Part shown: positions 21,059-28,345 of the stretch, piece after piece
Layout: every line of letters begins with the position of its first letter
Numbering within the stretch: position 1 is the stretch's first letter
Virus record (IMG/VR): IMGVR_UViG_3300023284_000377
Location: 1-32,020 of that record
Length of the DNA stretch: 32,020 nucleotides
Strand: one strand, 5' to 3'
Source: a virus
Notes under the pieces: generated by a model
The model's database searches: none
What the model saw: only the letters and a program-made list of their open reading frames with translations
What the model was told of the DNA's origin: nothing
Made by a program: the position numbers and the translations under genes

Positions 21059-21590
21059 AGAAGTAATAGAGGCATTAGCGGTAACAGCAGAACTGACAAG
21101 CACGGAATTTTCCGAAACCGCGATCAAACTGATAATTAAAAAACTCAAGGTTTATAGTACACAATCTGTTCTGAAAGCATTAGATCGCTGCCAGAACGAA
21201 TGCAGAGGGCGGCTGACCTTAGCTGATATTATTACACGGATTGATTCAGGACACCCTGGCCCGGAAGAAGCCTACTCCATAGCAAAGTATTCAATTGAAA
21301 GCGAAGAGTCCACGGTGGTTTGGACAAAGCAAATTGAAAAGTCCTCTTTTGTAGCAATGGATTTAGACAAGGTCGCCGGACGTATGGCATTTATTGAAAC
21401 CTATAAGAAACAGGACTTCTCACAACCCCCCCATTGGTTTGTATCTTTAGGTTGGGACAAATCACAACGCGAAGGGCCTATCCTGGAAGCAGTAAGACTT
21501 GGAAGACTAACCTCAACTGCCGCACAAAATCAATTACCTGAAAGCGAACAAATAAAACTATTAGCCAACAGCAAAGAGGTGGTGGTGTGA
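21051..21590 (+). CDS. Putative helicase loader-like replication protein
   Basis: The N-terminal half (EALAVTAELTSTEFSETAIK, SVLKALDRCQNECRGRLTLA, DIITRIDSGHPGPEEA) is a helical bundle seen in phage proteins encoded directly after an O-like initiator, the place of lambda P or DnaT-type loaders. No ATPase motifs are present. The C-terminal part contains HWFVSLGWDKSQREG. It overlaps the initiator gene by eight bases. The loader role is inferred from gene order. Confidence 0.5.
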   Translation: MSREVIEALAVTAELTSTEFSETAIKLIIKKLKVYSTQSVLKALDRCQNECRGRLTLADIITRIDSGHPGPEEAYSIAKYSIESEESTVVWTKQIEKSSFVAMDLDKVAGRMAFIETYKKQDFSQPPHWFVSLGWDKSQREGPILEAVRLGRLTSTAAQNQLPESEQIKLLANSKEVVV

Positions 21591-21718
21591 GAGAACAGCT
21601 ATGGGCAGAGTTATTTCTAAAGAACTGGGACGGTAATCCTGACAGCATAAAAGATTTGGCAAAAGATATAGATAAAATAATAGAGGAATTTGATAAAAGG
21701 TTTAAGGACAATGATTAA
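21587..21718 (+). CDS. Hypothetical 43-aa acidic protein
   Basis: GTG 21587 overlaps the previous stop (GTGA), and the stop overlaps the next start at 21711. The product is a single acidic and basic helix pair (LWAELFLKNWDG, KDLAKDIDKIIEEFDKRF). A short frame, but the double overlap supports translation. Confidence 0.5.
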   Translation: MREQLWAELFLKNWDGNPDSIKDLAKDIDKIIEEFDKRFKDND

Positions 21719-22064
21719 GAAAATTAAAATAGGATATAGACACTATGACCTTGAGTTTCATGCCGCTAGCCACGAACTAGAGCCGGGATATGTTGGCCTT
21801 CACCAAACCATGAAACAAAAAATCCTGATTGCCGAAGGCATAACACCAGTCAAACAAGCCAATACGCTTTTACATGAAATTTTACATGCTGTTTGTACTG
21901 AATATGAAATCTTTGAAGACCAAGAAGCGGAAGAGCGTACAGTTTCATGTTTGGCCAATGGCCTTTCCCAATTTATACAAGACAACCCCAAAACCCTAAA
22001 ATGGATTACTGATAATCTTAACAACACCGATAGTCTTGATAAAAGGTTTAAGGAGAAGAAATAA
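21711..22064 (+). CDS. Small zinc metallopeptidase-like protein (HExxH)
   Basis: The start at 21711 has AAGGA upstream and makes a sensible N-terminus (KKIKIGYRHYDLEF). The HEILH motif (His55, Glu56, His59) with a preceding ANTLL helix and following acidic helix (EDQEAEERTVSCLANGLSQF) matches ImmA/IrrE-like or SprT-like phage metallopeptidases; an acidic residue near 72-76 may be the third ligand. ImmA-type enzymes cleave phage repressors, so a role in the lysis-lysogeny decision is possible, but the target is unknown. Confidence 0.7.
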   Translation: MIKKIKIGYRHYDLEFHAASHELEPGYVGLHQTMKQKILIAEGITPVKQANTLLHEILHAVCTEYEIFEDQEAEERTVSCLANGLSQFIQDNPKTLKWITDNLNNTDSLDKRFKEKK

Positions 22065-22273
22065 TGGAAAATCACAGAAAATATCAATTAAATGTAGAAG
22101 AAAAAGGGGGATTTTTATCAGTGACTTGTCCTGAAATGCCCGGTTTAAATCTTTGTTCTACCAATCACGAAGCCGTATGGCACGACATTCCTAAAGCCAT
22201 CAAAGGCATACGGACAAATTGGGGTGAGTATCGGGGCGAAACCTCTATCGCCCCCCAGAAAGAGATAAAATGA
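22064..22273 (+). CDS. HicB-like small protein
   Basis: Residues ~7-52 follow the HicB antitoxin N-terminal fold: strand YQLNVEEKGGFLSVTCPEMP, GLNLCSTNHEAVWHDIPKAI. No ribbon-helix-helix domain and no HicA toxin gene are present, so it is probably a stand-alone HicB-like domain, as often seen in phages. Coupled to the metallopeptidase gene (start shares its stop) and to the next gene (ATGA). Confidence 0.6.
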   Translation: MENHRKYQLNVEEKGGFLSVTCPEMPGLNLCSTNHEAVWHDIPKAIKGIRTNWGEYRGETSIAPQKEIK

Positions 22274-22410
22274 GTGAGAAATGCAAAGCCTGTAATGGGG
22301 CGGGAATAGTTGAAATGGATTTTAGGCCGTGGTTATACAGCCCAAATGATACTTGCCCAGAATGTAAGGGTGTTGGCAAGCTCCTCCAACGCAAAGGAGA
22401 GAAGAAGTAA
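22270..22410 (+). CDS. Small DnaJ-type zinc-finger protein, 46 aa
   Basis: CKACNGAG (residues 5-12) and CPECKGVG (29-36) are the paired CxxCxGxG zinc motifs of DnaJ. ATGA overlap with the HicB-like gene and TAATG overlap with the resolvase gene prove tight packing. It is the rightward counterpart of the gene at 14967-15140. Confidence 0.7.
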   Translation: MSEKCKACNGAGIVEMDFRPWLYSPNDTCPECKGVGKLLQRKGEKK

Positions 22411-22937
22411 TGTGGATTTTAGGAATTGATCCGGGCTTGCGGGGGGCCTGTAGTTTAACAGACGGTAAAACCGTAAGACTATTTTCTATTCCTACTTTTA
22501 AATCTACCAAGGGAAGAGAAGTAAACTGGTCAGAAACAGCTTCTTATATTCAAATGTATGGGAAAATAGATCATTGTTTTATTGAACGCGTTGGAGTTAT
22601 GCCGGGACAGGGAATATCGTCAGGGTTCAAGTTTGGTTATGTGGCGGGAGGATTAAGGGGAATAATAGCTACGCTAAGAATACCTGTTACGTTAGTTACC
22701 CCTTCGGTATGGAAAAAGGAATTCAGTTTAATTGGAAAAGACAAAGACGCCTCGCGGGCGAGAGCTACAGAACTGTTCCCAGAGGCCAGTAGCTATTTTG
22801 TGCTTAAAAGCTATGACGGGAGAGCAGACGCTACCCTGATAGCCTTGTATGGGCTAAGAAAGATACATCGAGAGGGGAGTCTTGGGTTGATTGGTGGTTT
22901 GGCAGCGGCGATGCCGCCAATGGGGATAAAAATATAA
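22410..22937 (+). CDS. RuvC-like Holliday junction resolvase
   Basis: The RNase H-fold signature is clear: GIDPGLRGA with Asp7, IERVG with Glu59, and DGRADATLIA with Asp136 and Asp140 near the C-terminus. VTPSVWKKEF and the helix after it match phage RuvC-like proteins. The enzyme should cut branched DNA during packaging or recombination. It starts in a TAATG overlap and lies within the replication block. Confidence 0.85.
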   Translation: MWILGIDPGLRGACSLTDGKTVRLFSIPTFKSTKGREVNWSETASYIQMYGKIDHCFIERVGVMPGQGISSGFKFGYVAGGLRGIIATLRIPVTLVTPSVWKKEFSLIGKDKDASRARATELFPEASSYFVLKSYDGRADATLIALYGLRKIHREGSLGLIGGLAAAMPPMGIKI

Positions 22938-22958
22938 AGGAACGAAAGGATATGAGAC

Positions 22959-23147
22959 ATGAAATGGGTTAAGTTTGTTAAAGACGACAAGAAAACGTGG
23001 CCGGAGAAAGGCGATTATGTTTGCTCTAAACCAATGGGGCCGATTTGCCTTCTTTGGAGCGGCGAGGGTTGGTGGCTAAACACACACTATCAATATGGTT
23101 TTGACGACATAACCCACTACACAAAAATAACCCCGCCGGAGGCGTGA
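22959..23147 (+). CDS. Hypothetical 62-aa protein, DUF551-like
   Basis: GAAAGGA precedes ATG 22959. The pattern WPEKGDYVCSK, WWLNTHYQYG and DDITHYTKITPPE resembles the short phage proteins grouped as DUF551, which end in a DITHWMPLP-type motif. Function unknown. Confidence 0.55.
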   Translation: MKWVKFVKDDKKTWPEKGDYVCSKPMGPICLLWSGEGWWLNTHYQYGFDDITHYTKITPPEA

Positions 23148-23148
23148 A

Positions 23149-23373
23149 ATGTATATAATAAAAGACATAGACAACAACGCATACTTTACAGGAAATACCG
23201 CAAAAGGATTGTTGAAGGATAACTTGCCCAAGTTTGAGCGTGAGAAACAAAACGCAAGAGAATATAATTACGAACTTGGAAGTGCCGTAGCCAGACGTTT
23301 GGTAATAAGGCTTGGCAGACAAATGAAATTAAAACCAAAGGAGAAAGAAAATGAGCAACAGAATAACAGTTGA
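23149..23373 (+). CDS. Hypothetical 74-aa basic protein
   Basis: Starts one base after the previous stop. A short strand region (YIIKDIDNNAYFTGNTAKGL) is followed by a lysine- and arginine-rich helix with RRLVIRLGRQMKLKPKEKEN. The last 23 bases overlap the next gene. No family recognised. Confidence 0.55.
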   Translation: MYIIKDIDNNAYFTGNTAKGLLKDNLPKFEREKQNAREYNYELGSAVARRLVIRLGRQMKLKPKEKENEQQNNS

Positions 23374-23539
23374 ATACTGCAAAGCCAAAATGGGTTTTAA
23401 ATATGCTAGAGTAAAGGCAGGTAATGGAAAGATTCTTGTTACCACTGAAATGTATTTAAGAAAAGCGGGGGCCAGAAACGCAATGAGAGCCCTGAAAAGC
23501 GGATTTAATGGCGAAGTAAAAGAACGAGAACTCTGGTGA
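23351..23539 (+). CDS. Hypothetical 62-aa basic protein
   Basis: AAGGAGAAAGAA sits directly before ATG 23351. The product is basic (YCKAKMGFKYARVKAGNGK, RKAGARNAMRALKSGFNGEV). It could bind nucleic acid. Unknown. Confidence 0.5.
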   Translation: MSNRITVEYCKAKMGFKYARVKAGNGKILVTTEMYLRKAGARNAMRALKSGFNGEVKERELW

Positions 23540-23565
23540 GCAAATGAAATATGGGGAGAAGCGGC

Positions 23566-23772
23566 ATGAAGAAGTTTTGTTGGTTTGGATTGCATAAATA
23601 CGGCCCCGCCAGAGGCTATACATGTGATTACGAATTTTGGGATCATGGATATTATTTAGGAATGAGCAAAGGCGTAATTAGGGAATCTGTGTGCCAAAGA
23701 TGTGGGAAAGTTAAACAAGAAGCCGTTAGGCCGATACCACGGCCCCTACAATATCAAGGAGAGAAAAGATGA
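23566..23772 (+). CDS. Hypothetical zinc-ribbon-like protein, 68 aa
   Basis: Start 23566 is preferred over ATG 23551 because GGGGAGA lies six bases upstream. It has CWFGLHKYGP at the start and VCQRCGKVK near the end, giving cysteine pairs that could bind a metal. The stop overlaps the next start (ATGA). Confidence 0.55.
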   Translation: MKKFCWFGLHKYGPARGYTCDYEFWDHGYYLGMSKGVIRESVCQRCGKVKQEAVRPIPRPLQYQGEKR

Positions 23773-23966
23773 ATAATTTCAAAGTTGTTGACAAAACAGG
23801 GAGAACATTGGGTCTTTTAACGGACATGACATTGGATCGCGCTATGGAGCATGTAAAAACCACCAAAGAATTTAAATCTGCGGTCAAGCTTGTTGAGCCA
23901 GTTAATGATGAAGTCCAATGGAATTGGTATGTAAAACAAACCCCACCACAAGAGGATAAGACATGA
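23769..23966 (+). CDS. Hypothetical 65-aa protein
   Basis: Small soluble alpha/beta protein (NFKVVDKTGRTLGLLTDMTL, VEPVNDEVQWNWYVKQTPPQ). The AAGGAGAGAAA site precedes it, and ATGA overlaps tie it to both neighbours. Function unknown. Confidence 0.55.
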   Translation: MNNFKVVDKTGRTLGLLTDMTLDRAMEHVKTTKEFKSAVKLVEPVNDEVQWNWYVKQTPPQEDKT

Positions 23967-24220
23967 GCGAAAGACCCCCCACCGCAGGAGTAAATTATGA
24001 CGACCCTACCGCCAGCCCCAATTTCCGGCACATGGACATTTCTGTTGCAGACGCCAAAGCCCTTATAGAAGGCAAGGCCCGTATTGTGCCGGTAGAGCCG
24101 ACACATGAAATGATTAACCGAGGGTATGAGGCCATACGGGGATTCAGGGCAAAAGTTACTCGCGTGACCTTGACAGAAACTTGCTACAAAGCAATGATTA
24201 AACAAGAGGACAGTAAATGA
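23963..24220 (+). CDS. Phage protein with EPTHEMI...YKAMI pattern, 85 aa
   Basis: After a polar N-terminus comes ADAKALIEGKARIVPVEPTH, then EMINRGYEAIRG and TETCYKAMIKQ. Phage early proteins with VPVEPTxEMI and a terminal YxAMI helix are common near DUF551-type genes, without known function. Overlaps both neighbours by ATGA. Confidence 0.6.
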   Translation: MSERPPTAGVNYDDPTASPNFRHMDISVADAKALIEGKARIVPVEPTHEMINRGYEAIRGFRAKVTRVTLTETCYKAMIKQEDSK

Positions 24221-24690
24221 AATTCTTTTACTACGACCACCAATATGTAGAAGACCGTCTTCTTGACGCTGCCTTGGTAGACGAAGCCATGCCTGACAAG
24301 GAAAGAGGCTGGCTTAGAGTAAGGTCTAGTATGCCTGCCCAACTTAAGGAAACATCAAAAGAATACTACGAGGATTTCCTTGAGGATGTTGGGGTGGATG
24401 TACGGCTAGCTCCGACAACAATGAATGATTTAACCAAGAGAAGAATAGACCTGGCTGACGATTGTATTGGGTGGTTAACTTATCCAAGATACAACGACAG
24501 ACAAATAATCACCTACGTTATAAGGATGAAAATGGGGGGTATTGACCCCCCTAAATGGGGGATAATACAACATAAGTTAAAACGCAAACACAGGTCGCGC
24601 CAGACAATTATTAATCACTACAAGCGCGGCCTTAATGCTATTGTTGATGAACTTAATAAAAAATATATATTGACATATTGGAATAGTTAG
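24217..24690 (+). CDS. DUF6362-like HTH protein, candidate late regulator
   Basis: The N-terminus (DHQYVEDRLLDAALVDEAMP, DKERGWLRVR) and the C-terminal HTH-like part (RSRQTIINHYKRGLNAIVDE, LNKKY) match the DUF6362 type found in alphaproteobacterial phages, with a sigma-like helix-turn-helix end. As the last gene of the early block, immediately before a promoter followed by a terminator, it occupies the position of lambda Q. I infer an antiterminator or activator of late genes; this is not proven by motif. Confidence 0.6.
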   Translation: MKFFYYDHQYVEDRLLDAALVDEAMPDKERGWLRVRSSMPAQLKETSKEYYEDFLEDVGVDVRLAPTTMNDLTKRRIDLADDCIGWLTYPRYNDRQIITYVIRMKMGGIDPPKWGIIQHKLKRKHRSRQTIINHYKRGLNAIVDELNKKYILTYWNS

Positions 24691-24698
24691 ACAAATAT
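24670..24698 (+). promoter_or_regulatory. Candidate late promoter (perfect -35)
   Basis: TTGACA at 24670-24675 is a perfect -35 element; 17 bp on, AAATAT at 24693-24698 (or AATATA one base later) is a weak -10. A perfect -35 with a poor -10 fits a promoter needing an activator. It overlaps the end of the DUF6362-like gene, as pR' often does with Q. Confidence 0.45.
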
Positions 24699-24712
24699 AG
24701 CCCTTAATTAAC

Positions 24713-24736
24713 TATAGTGCGAGAAGTGTCACTATA
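24713..24736 (+). promoter_or_regulatory. Inverted repeat in late leader
   Basis: TATAGTG 24713-24719 and CACTATA 24730-24736 are exact inverted copies with a ten-base gap, between the candidate promoter and the terminator. It could be an operator, or an RNA hairpin competing with the terminator. Confidence 0.5.
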
Positions 24737-24742
24737 CCCCAC

Positions 24743-24769
24743 AAGCCCCCTTCCGGGGGTTTATTTTTT
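24743..24769 (+). terminator. Strong intrinsic terminator
   Basis: AAGCCCCC, loop TTCC, GGGGG then TTTATTTTTT: about eight stem pairs followed by a T-rich tract at 24760-24769. It lies upstream of the structural gene at 24793, so it either ends the early block or acts as an attenuator for the late promoter. Confidence 0.85.
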
Positions 24770-24792
24770 CAATCATATTTAGGAGAAATACT

Positions 24793-25761
24793 TTGCCTCT
24801 TACACATTTCCCAAACGGGCTTTCAAGTTTTGGTGTCCCGGTGTTACCGGGTGCGGGGCTTTTCGGTCAAGATTCTCAAGTCTTTTTTGTTGATCCTGCG
24901 AGAGGATCAGACTCAAATCTTGGGACAGACTCAGGCGCTCCCTTAGCCAAACTATCAACAGCCCACACAAAATGTATCGCTGGCCAAAATGATGTTGTTT
25001 ATCTTATCGGCAATGGTGCTACTTCAGGTACGGCCCGTGAGACTACAACTTTAACATGGTCAAAGAACGCTACACATCTGATTGGTATAGCTGCTCCGGG
25101 CTTTATTGCTCAACGGGCAAGAATATCACCGGCCAGTGGCACCAGCAATGTAACACCCATCCTTACTGTAAGTGCTAGCGGATGCCAGTTTCAGAACCTT
25201 CATCTGTTCCAGAACTTCTCCACGGATGCTGCTAATATCTGTGTTGAGATTACTGGTGAGCGTAATGTCTTTATTAACGTTCACATGGCAGGTGGCGGAA
25301 ACGCTACGGGCGCTGACAATGCAGGCATGAGATCACTCAAGATCACCGGAGGTTCCGGTAATGGTGAGCATTTCTTCCAGCATTGTGCAATTGGCCTTGA
25401 TACCATTGCCAGAGGTGACGCTATCTCTGCTGAGATTGAGATTGACGGCGCTTCGACAAGGAACGTGTTTGAAGACTGCCTGATCTTTGCGAGAACCGAT
25501 GGTACTGCTCCCAACTTACTATTAATTGGGACAGGCGGCATTGACCGCTTCTGTATCTTCAAGAACTGCGCGTTCTGGAATGATATTGTAGGCGGCGGAA
25601 CGGCTATGGCTGAACTGCTTGACGTAGTAGCTGCTGCTGGCGGTGACGTTCTGTTATGGAACTGCACAACCAAGGGCGGGACTGCTGTTGAAACCACTAA
25701 CCACGGCGCTGTGTTTATTTCTCAGGAAGTGGATACGGTTGCTGACGCACTGGCCGTATGA
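24793..25761 (+). CDS. Beta-helix structural protein, TTG start
   Basis: TTG 24793 is used because AGGAGAAA sits just upstream. Residues 30-75 have VFFVDPARGSDSNLGTDSGA PLAKL, the lead-in of phage right-handed beta-helix proteins, and the body repeats CVEITGERNVFINVHMAGGG-type coils with ENCLIF/KNCAFW-like turns. Such proteins are capsid decorations or tailspike bodies, sometimes hydrolytic. No catalytic pair is evident. It begins the late structural group and overlaps the next gene by ATGA. Confidence 0.7.
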   Translation: MPLTHFPNGLSSFGVPVLPGAGLFGQDSQVFFVDPARGSDSNLGTDSGAPLAKLSTAHTKCIAGQNDVVYLIGNGATSGTARETTTLTWSKNATHLIGIAAPGFIAQRARISPASGTSNVTPILTVSASGCQFQNLHLFQNFSTDAANICVEITGERNVFINVHMAGGGNATGADNAGMRSLKITGGSGNGEHFFQHCAIGLDTIARGDAISAEIEIDGASTRNVFEDCLIFARTDGTAPNLLLIGTGGIDRFCIFKNCAFWNDIVGGGTAMAELLDVVAAAGGDVLLWNCTTKGGTAVETTNHGAVFISQEVDTVADALAV

Positions 25762-25883
25762 CTCTTACCAAAGAGCAGGGCGATGAGATACTAAAATATC
25801 TGAAACGCATCGCCCTTGCTCTTGAGAAGGGGGCTGAAGCCTTAGAAGGTAAACAGAAGCGGTGGCATGAACAGGAAAAATAA
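25758..25883 (+). CDS. Small helical protein, 41 aa
   Basis: The frame is fixed by ATGA overlap at the start and TAATG at the end. The product is one amphipathic helix (DEILKYLKRIALALEKGAEA). Similar short coiled-coil proteins separate structural genes in other phages. Function unknown. Confidence 0.6.
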   Translation: MTLTKEQGDEILKYLKRIALALEKGAEALEGKQKRWHEQEK

Positions 25884-26158
25884 TGGTCACGTTTACACGC
25901 GGAACAGCAAACAAGTTTTCAAAATTCGATCCGGTTGAGGGCGTGTTAACGGGTAACAAGATAATTAACTTTGCCGAACAATCAAAACAAGTTTACATAA
26001 CAAACGATGCCCCCGGCCAAGACCTTTTATATAAATTCTCTGTTGATGATGAGTTTGGTACACTTAAACCAACTGAAACCGTAGACTTGCCTTTCCAAAC
26101 TACTCAAGTATTCCTATCTTCGAGAGGTGCTAACTTCAGAGTGTGGGGATACCGATGA
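25883..26158 (+). CDS. Small beta-rich structural protein, 91 aa
   Basis: The 91-aa protein is nearly all strand (NKIINFAEQSKQVYITNDAP, YKFSVDDEFG, QVFLSSRGANFRVWGYR), resembling a single beta-sandwich decoration domain. Coupled at both ends (TAATG and ATGA). Confidence 0.55.
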   Translation: MVTFTRGTANKFSKFDPVEGVLTGNKIINFAEQSKQVYITNDAPGQDLLYKFSVDDEFGTLKPTETVDLPFQTTQVFLSSRGANFRVWGYR

Positions 26159-26328
26159 GCTTAGATAAGTTAGGCCCGGAGATTGGTTCTCCAGGGGGTA
26201 GAGGCGAAGTTCAGGTAGAAGACGACGATGTGCGCAATGTTTTGCGCGCAATATTAAAAGAACTGGAAAAAATGAACTTACACATGGAGGTCTTGACAGA
26301 CAATCATATTACAAACGAAGACATATAA
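26155..26328 (+). CDS. Small helical protein, 57 aa
   Basis: ATG 26155 is chosen for its ATGA overlap with the upstream gene (a GTG at 26143 lies within it). An acidic N-terminus with GSPGGRGEVQVEDDD is followed by a helix (VLRAILKELEKMNLHMEVLT). Like the 41-aa protein at 25758 it carries an LKxLxK-type coiled coil; perhaps a linker or chaperone. Confidence 0.55.
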   Translation: MSLDKLGPEIGSPGGRGEVQVEDDDVRNVLRAILKELEKMNLHMEVLTDNHITNEDI

Positions 26329-26344
26329 AAAAAAGAGGTAGAAA

Positions 26345-26944
26345 ATGCCCGATATGATACGCGACGGAACTGGTGCCGCATTCTTACAAAAAGTTGATGC
26401 TAATAACAGAGCGCATGTACAGGCAGTAAATGTAACCGGAGAAAAAAACGCCACTAAAAATGGTGATTCCTATGTTATAAATACTGGCATCATAACTTTA
26501 ACGGATGCAGTCCAAACCCCTGTTTTATACTTAAAAAACAATGAAGGACTGGATTTTCATCTTGCTGCCATTGATGTCGGGCTTGGCCCGACCACAGGTG
26601 GCTCTGGTGGTATTCCAATCGTAACAGCAATTCGCAACCCCACCGCTGGCACGATAGTCTCTAACGCTATTAATACTGATATTAATTCCAATAGAAACTT
26701 TGGCAGCACCAAAACGATAACCGTTGATGCTTTCAAGGGCGCTACTGGTAATACGATGACAAATGGTACTGATCATAATATATTTTATCATCTCGTTAAT
26801 AGCAGAGAGTTCTTCCTAGTTGATGAGGTCTTAACAACAGGGTCTACTATCGGGTTTAAAATTACTCCTCAATCGGGCAACACTTCAATGGATGTGTATA
26901 TTGCTTTAATATGCCATCTCGACGACAGAGCGAATGAGGATTAG
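26345..26944 (+). CDS. Virion surface-type protein, 199 aa
   Basis: A strong AAAGAGGTAG site lies before ATG 26345. The N-terminus IRDGTGAAFLQKVDANNRAH begins a series of three neighbouring genes sharing a DG-GT...(K/A)V...L anchor. The rest is a beta sandwich (DFHLAAIDVG, NIFYHLVNSREFFLVDEVLT, VYIALICHLD). Probably a decoration or fibre component; no enzyme motif. Confidence 0.6.
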   Translation: MPDMIRDGTGAAFLQKVDANNRAHVQAVNVTGEKNATKNGDSYVINTGIITLTDAVQTPVLYLKNNEGLDFHLAAIDVGLGPTTGGSGGIPIVTAIRNPTAGTIVSNAINTDINSNRNFGSTKTITVDAFKGATGNTMTNGTDHNIFYHLVNSREFFLVDEVLTTGSTIGFKITPQSGNTSMDVYIALICHLDDRANED

Positions 26945-26947
26945 AAA

Positions 26948-27490
26948 ATGGGATTTATTATAGAAGACGGCGGCGGCACTGGTAACAAAGCCAAAATCAG
27001 TGTAGACAATCAACTTTTAACAAAAGCAGTTGTTGAAAGCGCAGCGGAGTTTATATCGGTTGACAAAGGTTTAGCGTTTTCATGGGCTAGTGGCACATTT
27101 AACCCAATAGCGGCTGATACTATTCTTTTGGTTAAGAATACATCTCTGACACGTAATCTGCATATTTCGGTAATATATCTGTCTACTGATGTAGATACCA
27201 GAGTTGTTGTTCACTTCCCGATTGCTGAAGTAACCCCAACAGGGACGACTATTGTCGGGACAAATCTTAACAGAACAAGTGCCAATGTAGCAGAAGCAAC
27301 CGCGATTAGAGATGAAACCGACAACACTCAAGGGGATGTTTTTTGGTCAGGTGAAATACATGCTGTCAATGATCCTAAAGAAATAAGCACTGATGGCGTA
27401 ATTATTCTTGGGACTGGTGATTCGATTGGAATAGATTATGTCGCTGATGTAGCTGCGTGTGATGTGACAATTGTAGGACATTTTGAGTGA
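26948..27490 (+). CDS. Virion surface-type protein, 180 aa
   Basis: Begins IIEDGGGTGNKAKISVDNQL, the same anchor as its two neighbours, and then a beta-rich body (LHISVIYLSTDVDTRVVVHF, DSIGIDYVADVAACDVTIVG). Domain order and strand pattern match the gene at 26345, so they appear to be diverged paralogs. The stop overlaps the next GTG start. Confidence 0.6.
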   Translation: MGFIIEDGGGTGNKAKISVDNQLLTKAVVESAAEFISVDKGLAFSWASGTFNPIAADTILLVKNTSLTRNLHISVIYLSTDVDTRVVVHFPIAEVTPTGTTIVGTNLNRTSANVAEATAIRDETDNTQGDVFWSGEIHAVNDPKEISTDGVIILGTGDSIGIDYVADVAACDVTIVGHFE

Positions 27491-27921
27491 CTGCTCCTAC
27501 CCATATTCTGGATGGTGGCGGCACAAGAGCCAAGGCAGGTGTAACTAGTATTGGACAATTGATTATTGCCCCCTTTGCCTATGATACACCAGAATTTAGA
27601 GAGTTAAATATTATAAACACCGCGTTTAGTTTCTTTTCACCCAGAGTAGGTGGACAATTTGTAATCAGTGGCATGAGAATAAAAGCGGGAAGGTTTGTCA
27701 GCAATACGGTGGACGCGACTATAATAATTTATGAGGCTCCCTCTAAAACAAGTTTAACAGAGGATAAAATTCTATTTGAGGAAGCCTTGATAAGAGGGGA
27801 ATCCGCTACATTATTGCCCATCAACATATTGGTAAACGAAGGCAAGTTTATAAATGCAAAGACAGATGATGCAACAATATTTATAAATATATTTGGCTAT
27901 TACATACCGAGGCTGACATGA
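27487..27921 (+). CDS. Virion surface-type protein, 144 aa, GTG start
   Basis: GTG 27487 overlaps the previous stop (GTGA). Third member of the anchor series, beginning THILDGGGTRAKAGVTSIGQ LIIAPF, followed by strands (QFVISGMRIKAGRF, DATIIIYEAP, DATIFINIFGYYIP). Overlaps the next gene by ATGA. Confidence 0.6.
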   Translation: MTAPTHILDGGGTRAKAGVTSIGQLIIAPFAYDTPEFRELNIINTAFSFFSPRVGGQFVISGMRIKAGRFVSNTVDATIIIYEAPSKTSLTEDKILFEEALIRGESATLLPINILVNEGKFINAKTDDATIFINIFGYYIPRLT

Positions 27922-28103
27922 AAATACTTTTAATTCTACTTTTCTTAAACATACCAGTTCTGCAATCTGGTAGTGAGATATGTTACTATCAAAGAGAAAT
28001 GATTACAGGCTTTAACAAGATTTGTTATTATCAGTGTTTAAGTGGCACTGTGGCAATAAATATAGGCAGTCTACAGCTTTGCCCTTTAACAATCAGACGT
28101 TAA
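27918..28103 (+). CDS. Small secreted cysteine-rich protein
   Basis: A signal peptide-like start (KILLILLFLNIPVLQSGS) precedes a 45-residue mature part with four cysteines. The unit ICYYQ occurs twice (residues 21-25 and 35-39). Such small disulfide-type exported proteins could modify the envelope or exclude other phages. No relative recognised. Its stop shares bases with the stop of the opposite-strand gene at 28100. Confidence 0.55.
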   Translation: MKILLILLFLNIPVLQSGSEICYYQREMITGFNKICYYQCLSGTVAINIGSLQLCPLTIRR

Positions 28104-28345
28104 CCCCTTGGATACCTAAGTAATTCTACCATTAACGGGGGGAGTGGTTGACCACCTATCGAGAGATGATATTTATAACCAAACTCATTAACAAGGAGAT
28201 ATTCACTTAAAGCCAGGTCTACCTTGGTTGCTTTGCGCTTTGCCTCTTCGATAGCAACTTGCGGCCATGTTATCGTAAAGCCTACTGTCTCTGCGCTGTA
28301 ACGAGCAGGACGACCAGCACCTTTGCGCTTACCTCCAGAGGTCAT
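28100..28345 (-). CDS. Small DNA-binding-like protein with GGKRKGAGRP motif
   Basis: ATG 28345 fits an ATGA overlap with the upstream gene. The N-terminal SGGKRKGAGRPARYS is a basic glycine/arginine-rich motif found at the start of many small phage DNA-binding proteins, followed by a ribbon-helix-helix-like part (TVGFTITWPQVAIEEAKRKA, LALSEYLLVNEFG). Probably a regulator. Last gene of the leftward right-end block. Confidence 0.6.
   Translation of the reverse strand: MTSGGKRKGAGRPARYSAETVGFTITWPQVAIEEAKRKATKVDLALSEYLLVNEFGYKYHLSIGGQPLPPLMVELLRYPRG

Noticed and set aside
22064-22273. HicAB toxin-antitoxin system
   Set aside because: No HicA-like toxin gene lies next to the HicB-like gene, and the antitoxin DNA-binding domain is missing.
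23726-24205. A 159-aa minus-strand frame
   Set aside because: Antisense to three coupled plus-strand genes with ATGA overlaps; no supporting signals.
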